Shown: piece by piece, positions 50,796 through 61,174 of the stretch | Layout of the letters: every line of letters starts with the position of its first letter | How positions within the stretch are numbered: the stretch's first letter is position 1 | Assembly: GCA_041490445.1 (NCBI GenBank) | Contig: JBGPTF010000002.1 | Location: forward strand, 1 to 64,000 | Length of the DNA stretch: 64,000 nucleotides | DNA from: JBGPTF01 sp041490445 | GTDB taxonomy: Bacteria > Acidobacteriota > Terriglobia > Acidiferrales > UBA7541 | Direction of reading: 5' to 3' | The notes under the pieces: model-generated | Seen by the model: only the letters and a program-made list of their open reading frames with translations | Database searches by the model: none | Told to the model about the DNA's origin: nothing | Made by a program: the position numbers and the translations under genes

Positions 50796-51122
50796 TTAGA
50801 CGCTGAAGGAGCTGCCACAGCCGCAGGTGCTCTTCACGTTCGGGTTATTGAATTTGAAGCCCGAACCCTCGATGGACTCGAGGTAATCGATGGAGATGCC
50901 GTCGAGATACATTTCGCTCATCTGGTCCACGAGGACCTTGAGGCCATCGAATTCGTAGACGTTGTCGCTGTTCTCGTTGACCTGAGTTTCGAAGGCCATG
51001 TGGTAGCTGAAGCCGGAACAGCCCCCGCCCACGACAGCCACACGGAGCCCGGTGGGCTTCGGGTTCTGTTGCGCGATGATTTCCTTGACCTTCTCGACCG
51101 CCACCGGCGTCAATGCAATCAT
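50796..51122 (-). CDS. A-type iron-sulfur carrier protein (IscA/ErpA family)
   Basis: 108 residues, MIALTPVAVEKVKEIIAQQN. The three conserved Cys are in GGGCSGFSYHM and the C-terminal STCGCGSSFSV. Also typical are VAVVGGGCSG and LVDQMSEMYLDGISIDYLES. It holds and hands over [Fe-S] clusters during assembly. An upstream GGAGG-type site lies on the minus strand. It is monocistronic. Confidence 0.92.
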   Translation of the reverse strand: MIALTPVAVEKVKEIIAQQNPKPTGLRVAVVGGGCSGFSYHMAFETQVNENSDNVYEFDGLKVLVDQMSEMYLDGISIDYLESIEGSGFKFNNPNVKSTCGCGSSFSV

Positions 51123-51770
51123 GGTATGGCTCCTCCGTCAGGACGGGACAACGCTCAATTTCAATTGGAAGTATACCACAATCATGCTTGCGAGAACAGT
51201 GGGTGTACTCGTGGGTGCAATAGTAACGCTTGGGTCGTAGAGGAATTTGAGTTGGGTGCCGCGAGCAAGGGATATGTGATTGCGAACGGCGCCGCAGGCG
51301 TCCAGTACGCTCAGTCCTACGCTACACTCGCTTGCGAGCTGTTTCAGATACCGATCCATATCCCTTGGTTTTTATTGGCAATGAGCTTGACAACATTCCG
51401 CAAGAAAGAGCAGGATGCGGGCCAGCGATTCTATGCAGGGTCATCCGAATCATACTTACTTGGGGCGCAGGTGGGTTCCGATTCACAGAGAACCTGTCTT
51501 ACCGAAACTTTTGATGAAGCAATCCGGCGCTGTGGCGCAGACAGCATTTGGCAAGCGCTGCGCGCTGGCAACGCTAGTGCGTTCGTGCCCCCTGCCTGTT
51601 GGCCTGCCGAAACAGCCCTTCGGATTCAAATTCATTCCGCACGCGCTTCCATTCCTATCATACACGCTGGCTTGTTATTGGGGATCTGGACGAACTAGTT
51701 CTCGAGGATTCTTCATCAGGGAGAGAAGAAGCGCGTTGTAGTTTTGAAAAATCTCTGAACGGAGGCTCGC
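51123..51770 (+). other. Stretch without a supported gene
   Basis: About 650 bases. Fragments in different frames (WFLLAMSLTTFRKKEQDAGQRF; PLVFIGNELDNIPQERAG) look coding-like but change frame and have no start, so this may be a decayed gene. A good GGAGG at 51761 belongs to the following gene. Confidence 0.45.
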
Positions 51771-54700
51771 GTGCGTAAACCCGCCCTTTCCCACGCATGG
51801 ATCATTCGCACTTCCCTTTTCTTGTTACTGTTCTGCCTGTCGCCTCTCGTTGCGGCGGCGCAGCAGAAGACCGGAGCGCAGGGACAGAAGACTCCGCCGA
51901 AGCCGGCTGCTGCCGCTCCTGCCGCTGCCACACTGCAACCACTCCCGCCGCCGGAGGAAAAGGAAATGGAGGGCGCGGATTTCCTCCGCGAACGCGAGGC
52001 GTGGTTTCTGCAGGACCGGCGGCTGCCGGACGGCTCGGTGGGTGCGGGAATGCGCCTGCGAGCGTTGCAGCATGTCCAGTTGATGATTGATACGCAGCGG
52101 AGCATGGGGCTGCTGCCTCCGGCAGGCGCCGTGCCACTGAGCATCGGCTTTCCAGGCCCGACTACGTGGACATCCATCGGCCCGATGCCTATCACCGTTC
52201 CAGCGTCTGGATTCCCCTTCAACGGGTCACCCGCCAATTCGGGGCGCGTGGCGGCCGTCGCGGTGGACCCCACGAACAAGGATATTGCGTATTTAGGGGC
52301 GGCTGCGGGCGGAGTCTGGAAGACGACGGACGGCGGCGCAAGCTGGACTCCGTTGACAGATAGCCAGGCATCGCTTTCCACGGGATCGATTGCGGTTGAC
52401 CCGACGGCGACGAGCTGCAGTCCGGCCCCGTGCAAGATTATCTATATAGGTACTGGAGAAAGTAATAATTCAGCGGACAGCTACTACGGCGCAGGGATTC
52501 TCAAATCCACGGATGGTGGCACGACCTGGACACAGCAGGGGGCGGGTGTGTTTGTCGGGCCGTTCACGAGCAGCCGCCTGGACGGCGCTGCCCACATCGG
52601 TGCGATCGCCGTGGACCCATTCAATAACCAGGTTGTGCTGGCGGGTGTCAAGTTCCGTTCCTCCCTGGCCTCATCGGGGATCTACCGGACGATCGACGGC
52701 GGCACAACCTGGGCATTGGTTGCGGCCATGTCCGGGGCGGATGGCACCGCCATCGTGTTTGATCCGGTGAGTACGGGCATCGTCTATGCAGCGCTCGGCA
52801 CGTCCGGCGGCAACGCCGCGAACGGCGTTTACCGCTCGGCAGACCACGGCGTAACCTGGACGAAGATGGTCGGCTCCGTGGCAAATCCATTCCCGCCAAG
52901 CGGCGTCGGGCGGATTGACCTGGACCTGGCGAAGACCTCTCCCACGACGCTTTATGCTCTGATTGGGAACAGCTCGGGCGCTTCCTTGCGGGGGATGTGG
53001 AAGACGGTAAACGCCAACAATGCGGCGACCGCGGATTGGATCCAGCAGGGCATTCCAGACGTTTGCACTTCGAGCGGCGGTTCGCAGTGCCTTTACGACT
53101 TGATTGTTCGCGTGAGTCCTACAGACGCCAACCTGGTTTTCGCCGGAGGGTCCAGCGGTAATAGCGATAATTCGCGAGCATTGTTCCGTTCGCCCGACGG
53201 CGGGACGTCGTGGACCAGCGTGGCCAATGGGTCAAGCGGGACGGGCCTCCACGTGGATTTACACGCGCTTGCCTTCGCGCAGGACGGCACGCGGCTCTAC
53301 GTGGGCAACGACGGCGGGGCCTGGCGGTCCGATAGTCCCTCTGCTCTTTCGATTGATTACGTGAATCTGAACGCCACGCTCGCCATCACGATGTCCTATC
53401 CGGGCCACGGCGTTCACTTCTCGGACGAGAATATCATGTTCGTTGGGACGCAAGACAACGGCAGCCAGCGATACTCGGGAAGTTTCGCCTGGAATATCGT
53501 GACCGGTGGCGATGGAGCCCAGACCGCCATCGATCCCCACGAGCCGAGCACCGTCTACACGGCTTGCCAGTTTGTCTGTATTTTCCGATCGCTCACTGAC
53601 GGGACGACAAGCGGCTCCTTTACATTTATCGGAGGTGGAATCCCCTCCGAGCGGTCGCGCTTTATTGCCCCACTGACCCACGACCCCAACATCTTGGGCC
53701 GAGTCTATTTCGGCACGTTTCGTGTCTGGCGCTCGACGGACAGGGGAAACACATGGAGCGCGATCTCGCCCGACCTGACGGGCGGCCTGGGCGCTTTGAA
53801 CGCGATTGCGGTATCCCGTGCGGATTCCAATTTTGTTTACGCAGGAGGCTCGACCGGGACGACGTCTTCGGTCTCCACATTTCCCAGCAAGGTCTGGAAG
53901 AGCACAAACGCCCTATCCGTCTCGCCGACGTTCACCGAGATTGACACGGGCCTGCCACCGCGAAACGTTACTTCCATCGGGCTGGACCGCAACAATACGA
54001 ACATCGCCTACGCGACGTTTTCCGGGTTTTCCGGATTCGGAGGGGACACGCAAGGGCATGTGTTCCGCACGTCCGACGGCGGCACGACGTGGCAGGACGT
54101 CAGCGGAACCGGCATCACCGCCCTGCCGAACATTCCGGTGAACGACATCCTGGTGGACAACGACCTCACGGACGTCCTGTACGCGGCCACCGACGTGGGC
54201 GTGTTCCACACGAACAATGCGAGCCTGGGAACCGGGACCATCTGGTCGCCCGTTCCGGGGCTGCCCAACGTCATCGTCAATTCGCTGAACGCGCGCAACC
54301 GGTCAAGAATCGTGCGCGCCTCGACGAGCGGACGAGGCACGTGGGTCATCCAGGACCTGAACGTGGGGATTCCCGCCGGGCCACTGCTGACGTCTATGTC
54401 ACCGGCCTCGGCAACAGTAAATTCCGCCTCGGCGGGTATAAGCCTGGCGGGAGCCAATTTCACAACGACTTCTCAAGTGCAGTGGAACGGCGCGCAAAAC
54501 GGCATCACAACAACATTCGTGGATGCGACCCACCTGACGGCGACGATTCCGGCCGCCTTGCTGACCACGGGGCAAGTCGCTAGTGTGACCGTGTTCGATT
54601 CAACCCAGACTCCGAATACGTCTTCGCAGCTTCGATTCACGGTGGAGAATCCAATTGCAACTCCCGCGAACCTCAGCCCAATCAGCGGAACCGTTGGCAC

Positions 54701-57700
54701 GGCGGTCGCTCTCCACATTACGGGATCCGGATTTGTGACCGGGATCGACGTGATCTTCAACGGAATCCACAATACGAACGGAGTGGTCTCGAGCGGCGGA
54801 ACAGTTCTCGACATCACGATCCCGGGCAGCGAATTGTCGATTGCGACCACGGTGTTCATAACATTGCCTAATCCACCGCCCGGCGGAGGCGTGATACCAG
54901 GCGCTTTCGCCTTCACGATTAATCCGGCGGCGGGCCCGGCAGTCGTCTTCAGTCCGTTCCAGGTTAATTTCGGAAACCAGAATACGAGCTCAACCAGTGC
55001 GGCGACGAACATTCAGGTGACGAACGGGGGATCCACCGACCTGGTGATTAACGCGAGCGGAATCACCCTGACAGGAACTAATAGCGGAGACTTTGCGCTG
55101 GTGGCCGCCACGGCAGGGTCGCCGCAATGCAATCTGGGAGCGGCGATAACCACGGTCCCGGCGAGCACCAGTTGTTTCTTCGGCGTGAATTTCACGCCGC
55201 TTGCGGCAGGCGCGCGCAGCGCGTCGGTCAACGTAGCGGACAACGCCCCGGGCAGCCCGCAAACGATCCCGCTCAGCGGGACAGGAGTGGTGAGCGCTGT
55301 CACACGCACCTTCACCAACGGTGGAGGCGACGGCTTGTGGACCACCGCGGCCAACTGGAATCCCTCGGGCGTTCCCGCGTCAGCGGAGACCGCCGTCATC
55401 CCCGGGGCCCTGAGCGTCACACTGAATACCGGCGCGCAAACCATCGCCACGCTCACCATGACGACGACCGGCACACTGACTATCTCCGGCTCCAGTTCGC
55501 TCAGCTTCACCAGCCCCTCTACCGCCACTAACATCACCATCTCCAACGGCACGCTCACGGCAAACGCCAGCCTCGCTGTTAGCGGCGCACTCGGGCTCAA
55601 CAATGCTGCCGCCACTCTCGGCGGCTCGGGTACGGTCACGGTGAGCAGTCCCATCAACTGGAGCGCTGGCACGATGGCCAGCCCCGGCACCACCGTTTCC
55701 AATGGGACGACGAACTGGACGGGTGGGACCCTCGGCTTGGGCCGCACGTTCAATAACAACGGGACGATGAACCTGAGCAGCACCCTTAACTTGATCGGGA
55801 CGCTCAATAACAACTTCGCCGGAACAGTCAACACCGCGAGCGGTGGGACATTGCAAAATTTGACCGGCGGTCTGGGAACCTTCAACAATGCCGGCGCCCT
55901 CAACAACACCGCCGGCAACTTTTCGCTCAGCAGCATCACCTTCACCAACACTGGGTCGGTGAATGTAAACGGGGGGGCCCTCGCGTTCTCGGGCGGCAGC
56001 AACACACAGACCGCAGGCACGACGACAGTGGCCGGTGGCGCCACCCTGGGCGGCCCCACTGCCTTCAGCCTTCAGGGCGGAATCCTGCGCGGAACGGGCA
56101 CGATCTCAGCCACTCTGACCAATAACGGTGGCGCGGTGAATCCGGGCACATCAGCCGGCACGCTCACCATACTAGGCAACTACAACCAGGGAACGGGTGG
56201 TACGTTGAACATCGAGATCGGTGGCACGGCAGCAGGCAGCTTCGATGTGCTGACCGCTGGCGTCACCGCCAATCTGGGCGGCACGCTCAACGTGACGCTG
56301 ATCAACGCGTTCACACCTGTGCTGGGAGATTCCTTCACCATTATGACGTTCCCTGCGCTGATAGGAACGTTTGCCACCACCAGTTTCCCGCCCCTGGGCG
56401 GCGGCCTGGTTTTGAATATCGCCTACAATCCGGGCAGCGTGGTGCTCACCGTGTCCAACGCGCCTGCACCGGTCGTGACTCTCAATCCGCCCAATGTGCC
56501 GTTCGTCAACCAAAAAGTGGGAACGACCGGCGCGACCACCAGCGTCACCTTGAGTAACAGCGGCAACGCGACGCTCAATCTCACCAGCCTCACGAAAGCG
56601 GGCACCGATCCCACACAGTTCAGCCTGGTTCTTTCGCCCACCGGCGGATTCACGTGCACCGGAACGAACGTGCTGACCGCCGGCCAGAGCTGTACCTTCG
56701 GCGTGAACTTCGGTCCGACTACGACCGGAGCCAAGAGCGCCAACATCGCCGTCGCCAGCAACGCGCCGGCAACCAACCTGCCAATGACAGGCACAGGTAC
56801 CGTACCCATCGCCACGCCCAGTACAGGCGCAGTGCCGTTCGGCGATCAACGCGTCGGAACAACGAGCGGCGTGCAGTCGGTGACCCTCACGAATACAGGC
56901 CAGGCGTCGTTGAGCCTGGCGACCGTAGCTCTGGGTGGGACGAACCCAACTCAATTCGCCATCGCCGCCGGCACCACGTGCACGAACGGCTCGACCGTCA
57001 ATGCGGGCGCAAGCTGCGTGGCCAACCTCACGTTCACTCCGACCACCACCGGGGCAAAGTCGGCGACGCTCACGTTCACCGACGACAGCAATGGTGTGGC
57101 CGGATCCACGCAGGTCGCGAACTTGACGGGGAACGGGGTCGTGCCCGGCACCGGAATCCTTCCGGCCGGACCCATCAATTTCGGCAACCAGCCCGTTAGC
57201 ACCACCGGCGCCGCCACAACCTTCACCGTGACGAATACCGGCGGGGCAACTCTGAACATCACCAATATCGCGCTGACCGGCACCGACCCGACACAGTTCC
57301 TTCTCACCAACTCGGGCGCCGGCTCATGCTCGCCGCTGCCCAAGGCGGTCGCGCCGGCGGCCAATTGCACGTTCAGCGCTGCTTTCGCTCCGACGGCTAC
57401 GGGCGCCAAGAACGCCAACGCCACGCTGACCGACGACGCCGGCGGAACCGCCGGCGCCCAGCAGAACATAGGCCTCAGCGGAACGGGTGTGACGGCGACG
57501 GTGAACCTCGCGCCTTCTCCGGTGAATTTCGTCAACCAGCGGAAAGGAACGACGAGCGGGGCGACGACGGTCACGCTGACCAATAGCGGCGGCGCGGCGC
57601 TTCACCTGGCGGGCGCAAACGCCGTAGCGATCTCGGGGACGAACGCGGCGGATTTCACCGTCGTCGTGGGAACCACGACATGCACGAACGGAGCCACGAT

Positions 57701-60062
57701 CGCCGCGAGCGGCGGGACGTGCGTGATCAACATCACGTTCACGCCGGGAGCAACCGCAGCGCGGACGGCGACGGTGACGGTCACCGACGACGCCAACCCG
57801 ACAACGCAGACGGATACGCTGAACGGCACGGGGATTTTCCCGGCGGCAACGCTCACTCCGCCCGCGCTGAACTTCAATAATCAGATCATCGCCACGACGA
57901 GCGCGGCGCAGACCCTCACGCTCCAGAATACGGGGACGGACACGCTGAACCTCGCCGCGGCGAACGCAGTCGCGCTCGGCGGCACGGACGCAACCTCTTT
58001 CGCCATCGCGGGCGGAACCACGTGCCTCAACAGCGCCGCTTTGGCACCGAATGCGACCTGCGTGATCACCATTACCTTCGGTCCGGCGACGCCAGGCGCG
58101 AAGTCGGCGAACGCCACGATTACGGACGACGTGGCGCCGCCGCAGTCCTCCAATCTGACGGGCACCGGCGTGACGCCTCCGACGGCGACGCTATCGCAAA
58201 ACTCGCTCGTGTTCGCGGCGCAACGCACGCTCACGACCAGCGCGGCGCAAACGGTCACGGTGACGAACAGCGGCGGGGCGACGTTGCACATTTCCAGCGT
58301 CGCGATCAGCGGGGCCAATGCGGGAGACTTCGCGCTCGCCAGCGGAACCACTTGCACGAACAATTCGACCGTAAACGGCGGCGGGAGCACCTGCACGATC
58401 AACGTGACGATTACGCCATCAGCGACCGGTGCGCGCAATGCCACGATCACGATCACCGACGACGCCAATGCCACGGGAACTCCGGGCACGACGCAGACGA
58501 TCAGCCTCTCCGGGACGGGCATCGCGCCGGCGGCATCGCTGGCGCCTCCGAGCTTGAACTTCGGCAACCAGCGCGTTGGAAGCGCCAGCGCGGCGCAGAC
58601 GATCACGGTTACGAACTCGGGCACCGACGTGTTGAAGCTGGCGGCGGCGAACGCGGTCACGATTACGGGCGCGAATGCGGCGGATTTTGCGATCGCTGCG
58701 GGCACCACGTGCGTCAACGGACTCAGCGTGGCGGTGGGAAACAACTGCGTGGTGAAGGTGACGTTCACGCCGGGAGCCACGCTGGCGCGGAACGCCACGT
58801 TGAACATCGCGGACGACGCCACGGGCAGCCCGCAGACAGCCGGTCTCACGGGAACGGGGATCTTCCCAGTCGTCTCGCTCAACCCGGCCAGTGTGACGTT
58901 TCCCACGACTGCCGTGAGCGCGACGAGTGCAATCCAGACGGTTACGCTGACGAATACGGGCACGGACACGCTGCACATCCAGGCGAACGTGTCCATCGGC
59001 GGACCGAACGCGGCGGACTTCGCTCTGGCCGCGGGGACGACGTGCATCAACGGAGCAGCGGTGGCGCCGAATGGGACTTGCCTCATCACCTTCACGTTCA
59101 CGCCTTCCGCGAACGGGGTGAGGAGCGGGACGGCTACCGTGACGGATGATGCGAATCCCACCACGCAGGCGATCCCGCTGAGCGGCACAACGCCGCCTAC
59201 CGCGACGCTTTCCACGGCAGCGCTAGTGTTCGGGAATCAGGGCGTGGGCACAACCAGCGCAGCACAAGCGATCACCGTCACGAACAGCGGCGGTGTCGCA
59301 CTGAACATTTCGGCGACGCCGGCGATAACCGGCACGAACGCGGCTGACTTTGCGGTCGCGACCGGCACAACGTGCACGAACGGAGCGGCAGTGGCCGGCT
59401 CCGGTGGAACTTGCATGCTCAACGTCACCTTCCACCCCACGGCGACCGGCGCGCGGGGGCCGGCCACGTTGACGCTCACAGACAATGCCGGCGGGACGGC
59501 TGGTACGACACAGACGATCACTCTGAACGGCACCGGCATCGACTTCGCGCTGAGCACGTCCACGGCGACTGCGACGGTTCCGGCAGGCCAGCCGGCAACG
59601 TTTACCTTTACCGTGACGCCGGGCGGCAACGGATTCCCGAGCGCCGTGCAATTCAGCGCATCAGGGCTTCCGGCGGCAACGACGGCAACCTTCAATCCGA
59701 CAACGGTGACGCCCAACGGAAGTCCCGCGACGACGACGCTGACCCTCACGACAACGGCCCGCACCGCGGCGGCGCATTTGCCAGGCTCGCCCGCACCGTG
59801 GACGCCGCGGCCGGAGAATCTATTGCTGTGGCTCGGCGCGGTTGCGTTGTGCCTCGGGTGGCTGACCATGCGGCGCCAGGGCATTGGCTCGCGGCGCTAT
59901 GCGGCCTATCTGCCGCTGGTCTTGTTGCTCCTGAGCCTGGCCGCGATCACCGCGTGCACGTCGGGCCCGACCGGGACTCCGGTGGGGACTTCGACAATCA
60001 CGGTGACCGCAACGTCGGGCTCGCTGAGCCACACGACAACGGTGACGCTGACGGTACAGTGA
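51771..60062 (+). CDS. Giant secreted VPS10-propeller / choice-of-anchor-D protein
   Basis: 2763 residues from a GTG with GGAGG. Order: signal peptide (FLLLFCLSPLVAAAQ); VPS10/BNR-type ten-bladed propeller with Asp-box repeats (SxDxGxTW, about 130-875); two IPT/TIG-like domains (about 880-1050); one choice-of-anchor-D domain (about 1058-1172); an autotransporter/haemagglutinin-like block of Asn/Gly/Thr repeats (TISGSSSLSFTSPST, FNNNGTMNLSSTLNLIGTLNNN, about 1180-1560); nine more choice-of-anchor-D domains (about 1563-2590); an Ig-like domain; two hydrophobic segments, the second ending LAAITACTSG (Cys about 2729); and a GTPVGTSTITVTATSG tail. Probably a surface adhesin or structural protein. 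Confidence 0.88.
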   Translation: MRKPALSHAWIIRTSLFLLLFCLSPLVAAAQQKTGAQGQKTPPKPAAAAPAAATLQPLPPPEEKEMEGADFLREREAWFLQDRRLPDGSVGAGMRLRALQHVQLMIDTQRSMGLLPPAGAVPLSIGFPGPTTWTSIGPMPITVPASGFPFNGSPANSGRVAAVAVDPTNKDIAYLGAAAGGVWKTTDGGASWTPLTDSQASLSTGSIAVDPTATSCSPAPCKIIYIGTGESNNSADSYYGAGILKSTDGGTTWTQQGAGVFVGPFTSSRLDGAAHIGAIAVDPFNNQVVLAGVKFRSSLASSGIYRTIDGGTTWALVAAMSGADGTAIVFDPVSTGIVYAALGTSGGNAANGVYRSADHGVTWTKMVGSVANPFPPSGVGRIDLDLAKTSPTTLYALIGNSSGASLRGMWKTVNANNAATADWIQQGIPDVCTSSGGSQCLYDLIVRVSPTDANLVFAGGSSGNSDNSRALFRSPDGGTSWTSVANGSSGTGLHVDLHALAFAQDGTRLYVGNDGGAWRSDSPSALSIDYVNLNATLAITMSYPGHGVHFSDENIMFVGTQDNGSQRYSGSFAWNIVTGGDGAQTAIDPHEPSTVYTACQFVCIFRSLTDGTTSGSFTFIGGGIPSERSRFIAPLTHDPNILGRVYFGTFRVWRSTDRGNTWSAISPDLTGGLGALNAIAVSRADSNFVYAGGSTGTTSSVSTFPSKVWKSTNALSVSPTFTEIDTGLPPRNVTSIGLDRNNTNIAYATFSGFSGFGGDTQGHVFRTSDGGTTWQDVSGTGITALPNIPVNDILVDNDLTDVLYAATDVGVFHTNNASLGTGTIWSPVPGLPNVIVNSLNARNRSRIVRASTSGRGTWVIQDLNVGIPAGPLLTSMSPASATVNSASAGISLAGANFTTTSQVQWNGAQNGITTTFVDATHLTATIPAALLTTGQVASVTVFDSTQTPNTSSQLRFTVENPIATPANLSPISGTVGTAVALHITGSGFVTGIDVIFNGIHNTNGVVSSGGTVLDITIPGSELSIATTVFITLPNPPPGGGVIPGAFAFTINPAAGPAVVFSPFQVNFGNQNTSSTSAATNIQVTNGGSTDLVINASGITLTGTNSGDFALVAATAGSPQCNLGAAITTVPASTSCFFGVNFTPLAAGARSASVNVADNAPGSPQTIPLSGTGVVSAVTRTFTNGGGDGLWTTAANWNPSGVPASAETAVIPGALSVTLNTGAQTIATLTMTTTGTLTISGSSSLSFTSPSTATNITISNGTLTANASLAVSGALGLNNAAATLGGSGTVTVSSPINWSAGTMASPGTTVSNGTTNWTGGTLGLGRTFNNNGTMNLSSTLNLIGTLNNNFAGTVNTASGGTLQNLTGGLGTFNNAGALNNTAGNFSLSSITFTNTGSVNVNGGALAFSGGSNTQTAGTTTVAGGATLGGPTAFSLQGGILRGTGTISATLTNNGGAVNPGTSAGTLTILGNYNQGTGGTLNIEIGGTAAGSFDVLTAGVTANLGGTLNVTLINAFTPVLGDSFTIMTFPALIGTFATTSFPPLGGGLVLNIAYNPGSVVLTVSNAPAPVVTLNPPNVPFVNQKVGTTGATTSVTLSNSGNATLNLTSLTKAGTDPTQFSLVLSPTGGFTCTGTNVLTAGQSCTFGVNFGPTTTGAKSANIAVASNAPATNLPMTGTGTVPIATPSTGAVPFGDQRVGTTSGVQSVTLTNTGQASLSLATVALGGTNPTQFAIAAGTTCTNGSTVNAGASCVANLTFTPTTTGAKSATLTFTDDSNGVAGSTQVANLTGNGVVPGTGILPAGPINFGNQPVSTTGAATTFTVTNTGGATLNITNIALTGTDPTQFLLTNSGAGSCSPLPKAVAPAANCTFSAAFAPTATGAKNANATLTDDAGGTAGAQQNIGLSGTGVTATVNLAPSPVNFVNQRKGTTSGATTVTLTNSGGAALHLAGANAVAISGTNAADFTVVVGTTTCTNGATIAASGGTCVINITFTPGATAARTATVTVTDDANPTTQTDTLNGTGIFPAATLTPPALNFNNQIIATTSAAQTLTLQNTGTDTLNLAAANAVALGGTDATSFAIAGGTTCLNSAALAPNATCVITITFGPATPGAKSANATITDDVAPPQSSNLTGTGVTPPTATLSQNSLVFAAQRTLTTSAAQTVTVTNSGGATLHISSVAISGANAGDFALASGTTCTNNSTVNGGGSTCTINVTITPSATGARNATITITDDANATGTPGTTQTISLSGTGIAPAASLAPPSLNFGNQRVGSASAAQTITVTNSGTDVLKLAAANAVTITGANAADFAIAAGTTCVNGLSVAVGNNCVVKVTFTPGATLARNATLNIADDATGSPQTAGLTGTGIFPVVSLNPASVTFPTTAVSATSAIQTVTLTNTGTDTLHIQANVSIGGPNAADFALAAGTTCINGAAVAPNGTCLITFTFTPSANGVRSGTATVTDDANPTTQAIPLSGTTPPTATLSTAALVFGNQGVGTTSAAQAITVTNSGGVALNISATPAITGTNAADFAVATGTTCTNGAAVAGSGGTCMLNVTFHPTATGARGPATLTLTDNAGGTAGTTQTITLNGTGIDFALSTSTATATVPAGQPATFTFTVTPGGNGFPSAVQFSASGLPAATTATFNPTTVTPNGSPATTTLTLTTTARTAAAHLPGSPAPWTPRPENLLLWLGAVALCLGWLTMRRQGIGSRRYAAYLPLVLLLLSLAAITACTSGPTGTPVGTSTITVTATSGSLSHTTTVTLTVQ

Positions 60063-60095
60063 AGTATTTGAGGGTCTGCGGGGAGCATGGCGACT

Positions 60096-60147
60096 GCCGT
60101 CCTTGCGGACGGCATCGGCGCGGCTAGACACCAAGCCGGGCCCTACA
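60096..60147 (+). repeat. GTAG-type dual-hairpin element, inverted
   Basis: GCCGTCC/GGACGGC, linker ATCGGC, CGGCT/AGCCG with GCCCTAC at the end. It is read on the minus strand as GTAG - hairpin 1 - GATG - hairpin 2. It lies directly after the giant gene. Confidence 0.75.
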
Positions 60148-60273
60148 CCGCTGGAAGTCTAACTAGAGCATGCACCGGGCCGCCCACTAACAGGCGGCGG
60201 GTGATGCCCAGGTCGTTGGGCGTCGGCGAGGTCGGCGTCTTAGGGGTCAGTGCGAACCAGAAAGGAGATCTCT

Positions 60274-60558
60274 ATGGAATCCGCGTCTCAGACCCAGAAC
60301 ACTTCACAGCGCAGGGTGAGTATTGTTGGAATTGTGGTTTCCCTGCTAAGCATCGCAACTGCAGTGGAAATGGTTGCCAATCCTGGACCGTTCGGGATTC
60401 TGCTGCCTGCCGTTCTCTCGCAGTTCGCAGCGGGGGCTTTTCTTTTCACATGGTCAGTCATGCGAACACGTCGAATCGGGTGGGGATTCGCGGCGTGGTT
60501 TGGCGGCGCGTTCCTCGGCGCCGCAGCTGGCGCCCTTCTCCACACCGTTCTGAGATAG
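60274..60558 (+). CDS. Small membrane protein
   Basis: 94 residues with AAAGGAGA and MESASQTQNTSQRRVSIVG. Three hydrophobic segments: VGIVVSLLSIATAVEMVA, FGILLPAVLSQFAAGAFLFTW and WGFAAWFGGAFLGAAAGALLHTVL. No recognised family. Upstream lies the repeat at 60096-60147; the coding region itself has no repeat. Confidence 0.68.
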   Translation: MESASQTQNTSQRRVSIVGIVVSLLSIATAVEMVANPGPFGILLPAVLSQFAAGAFLFTWSVMRTRRIGWGFAAWFGGAFLGAAAGALLHTVLR

Positions 60559-61174
60559 GCAAACAATGCGGGCCCCTGCCTTGACCAGCCGGTCGCGTGC
60601 GGCGCTTCACCCGCCGCCGTTCCGTGGCGTTATAGCCGCTCTTCGCGCCCGGGACTGCCAGCGTTAGGCATCATTGAGTGGGGTTGAAAAAGCGTCTCCC
60701 CTTGGCACCCTGAGCGGGCGATAGCTTTGTACGGGACGCAGAGGATGTCGAAGGAGGTGGGTGCACGAGTCTTGAGGGTGAGATCCTTCGCCGATCCTCA
60801 TCGGATCGGCGAAGGATGACACGGCCCGGGAATTCTCGAACCAGAAGATAACATGCCGGGCTGAAGCCCGGCTCTACAAGACAGGCTGCCGGAAAAGTGG
60901 TTTCGTGTCATTCCACGCCGACCGACGGATTTCCTTCGTGCAAACAACCGAATGGAAAAGCAGATTCCTCGTCGCCTGCGGCTCCTCGGAATGACAGGCG
61001 GCGAAGTTCTTCCGCAAGCGATAGCTTCAGGTGAACGCTTCGCCCTTTTTTTGGGTGGATCTAGTCACGACAAATGCTGCCAGCCGTTGTGCACTAGTAA
61101 TTCATCAGCAAGTTCTGTGAGCCCCGGCGCGCGGTGTACAAAGGAATTCTTTTCCCGTACACTATTTTCCTTCG
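60559..61174 (+). other. Intergenic region with two repeat modules
   Basis: About 615 bases before the dehydrogenase. It carries GATCCTTCGCCGATCC / GGATCGGCGAAGGATGAC (60788-60820) and GCCGGGCT/AGCCCGGC with CTCTACAAG (60854-60880). No gene is supported. Confidence 0.65.

Noticed and set aside
51123..51770. A gene between the Fe-S carrier and the giant protein
   Set aside because: Coding-like pieces occur in different frames without a start or domain, so at most a decayed gene.
60087..60584. 165-residue plus-strand frame after the giant gene
   Set aside because: It begins inside a repeat and overlaps the better-supported membrane protein at 60274, which has a good ribosome-binding site.
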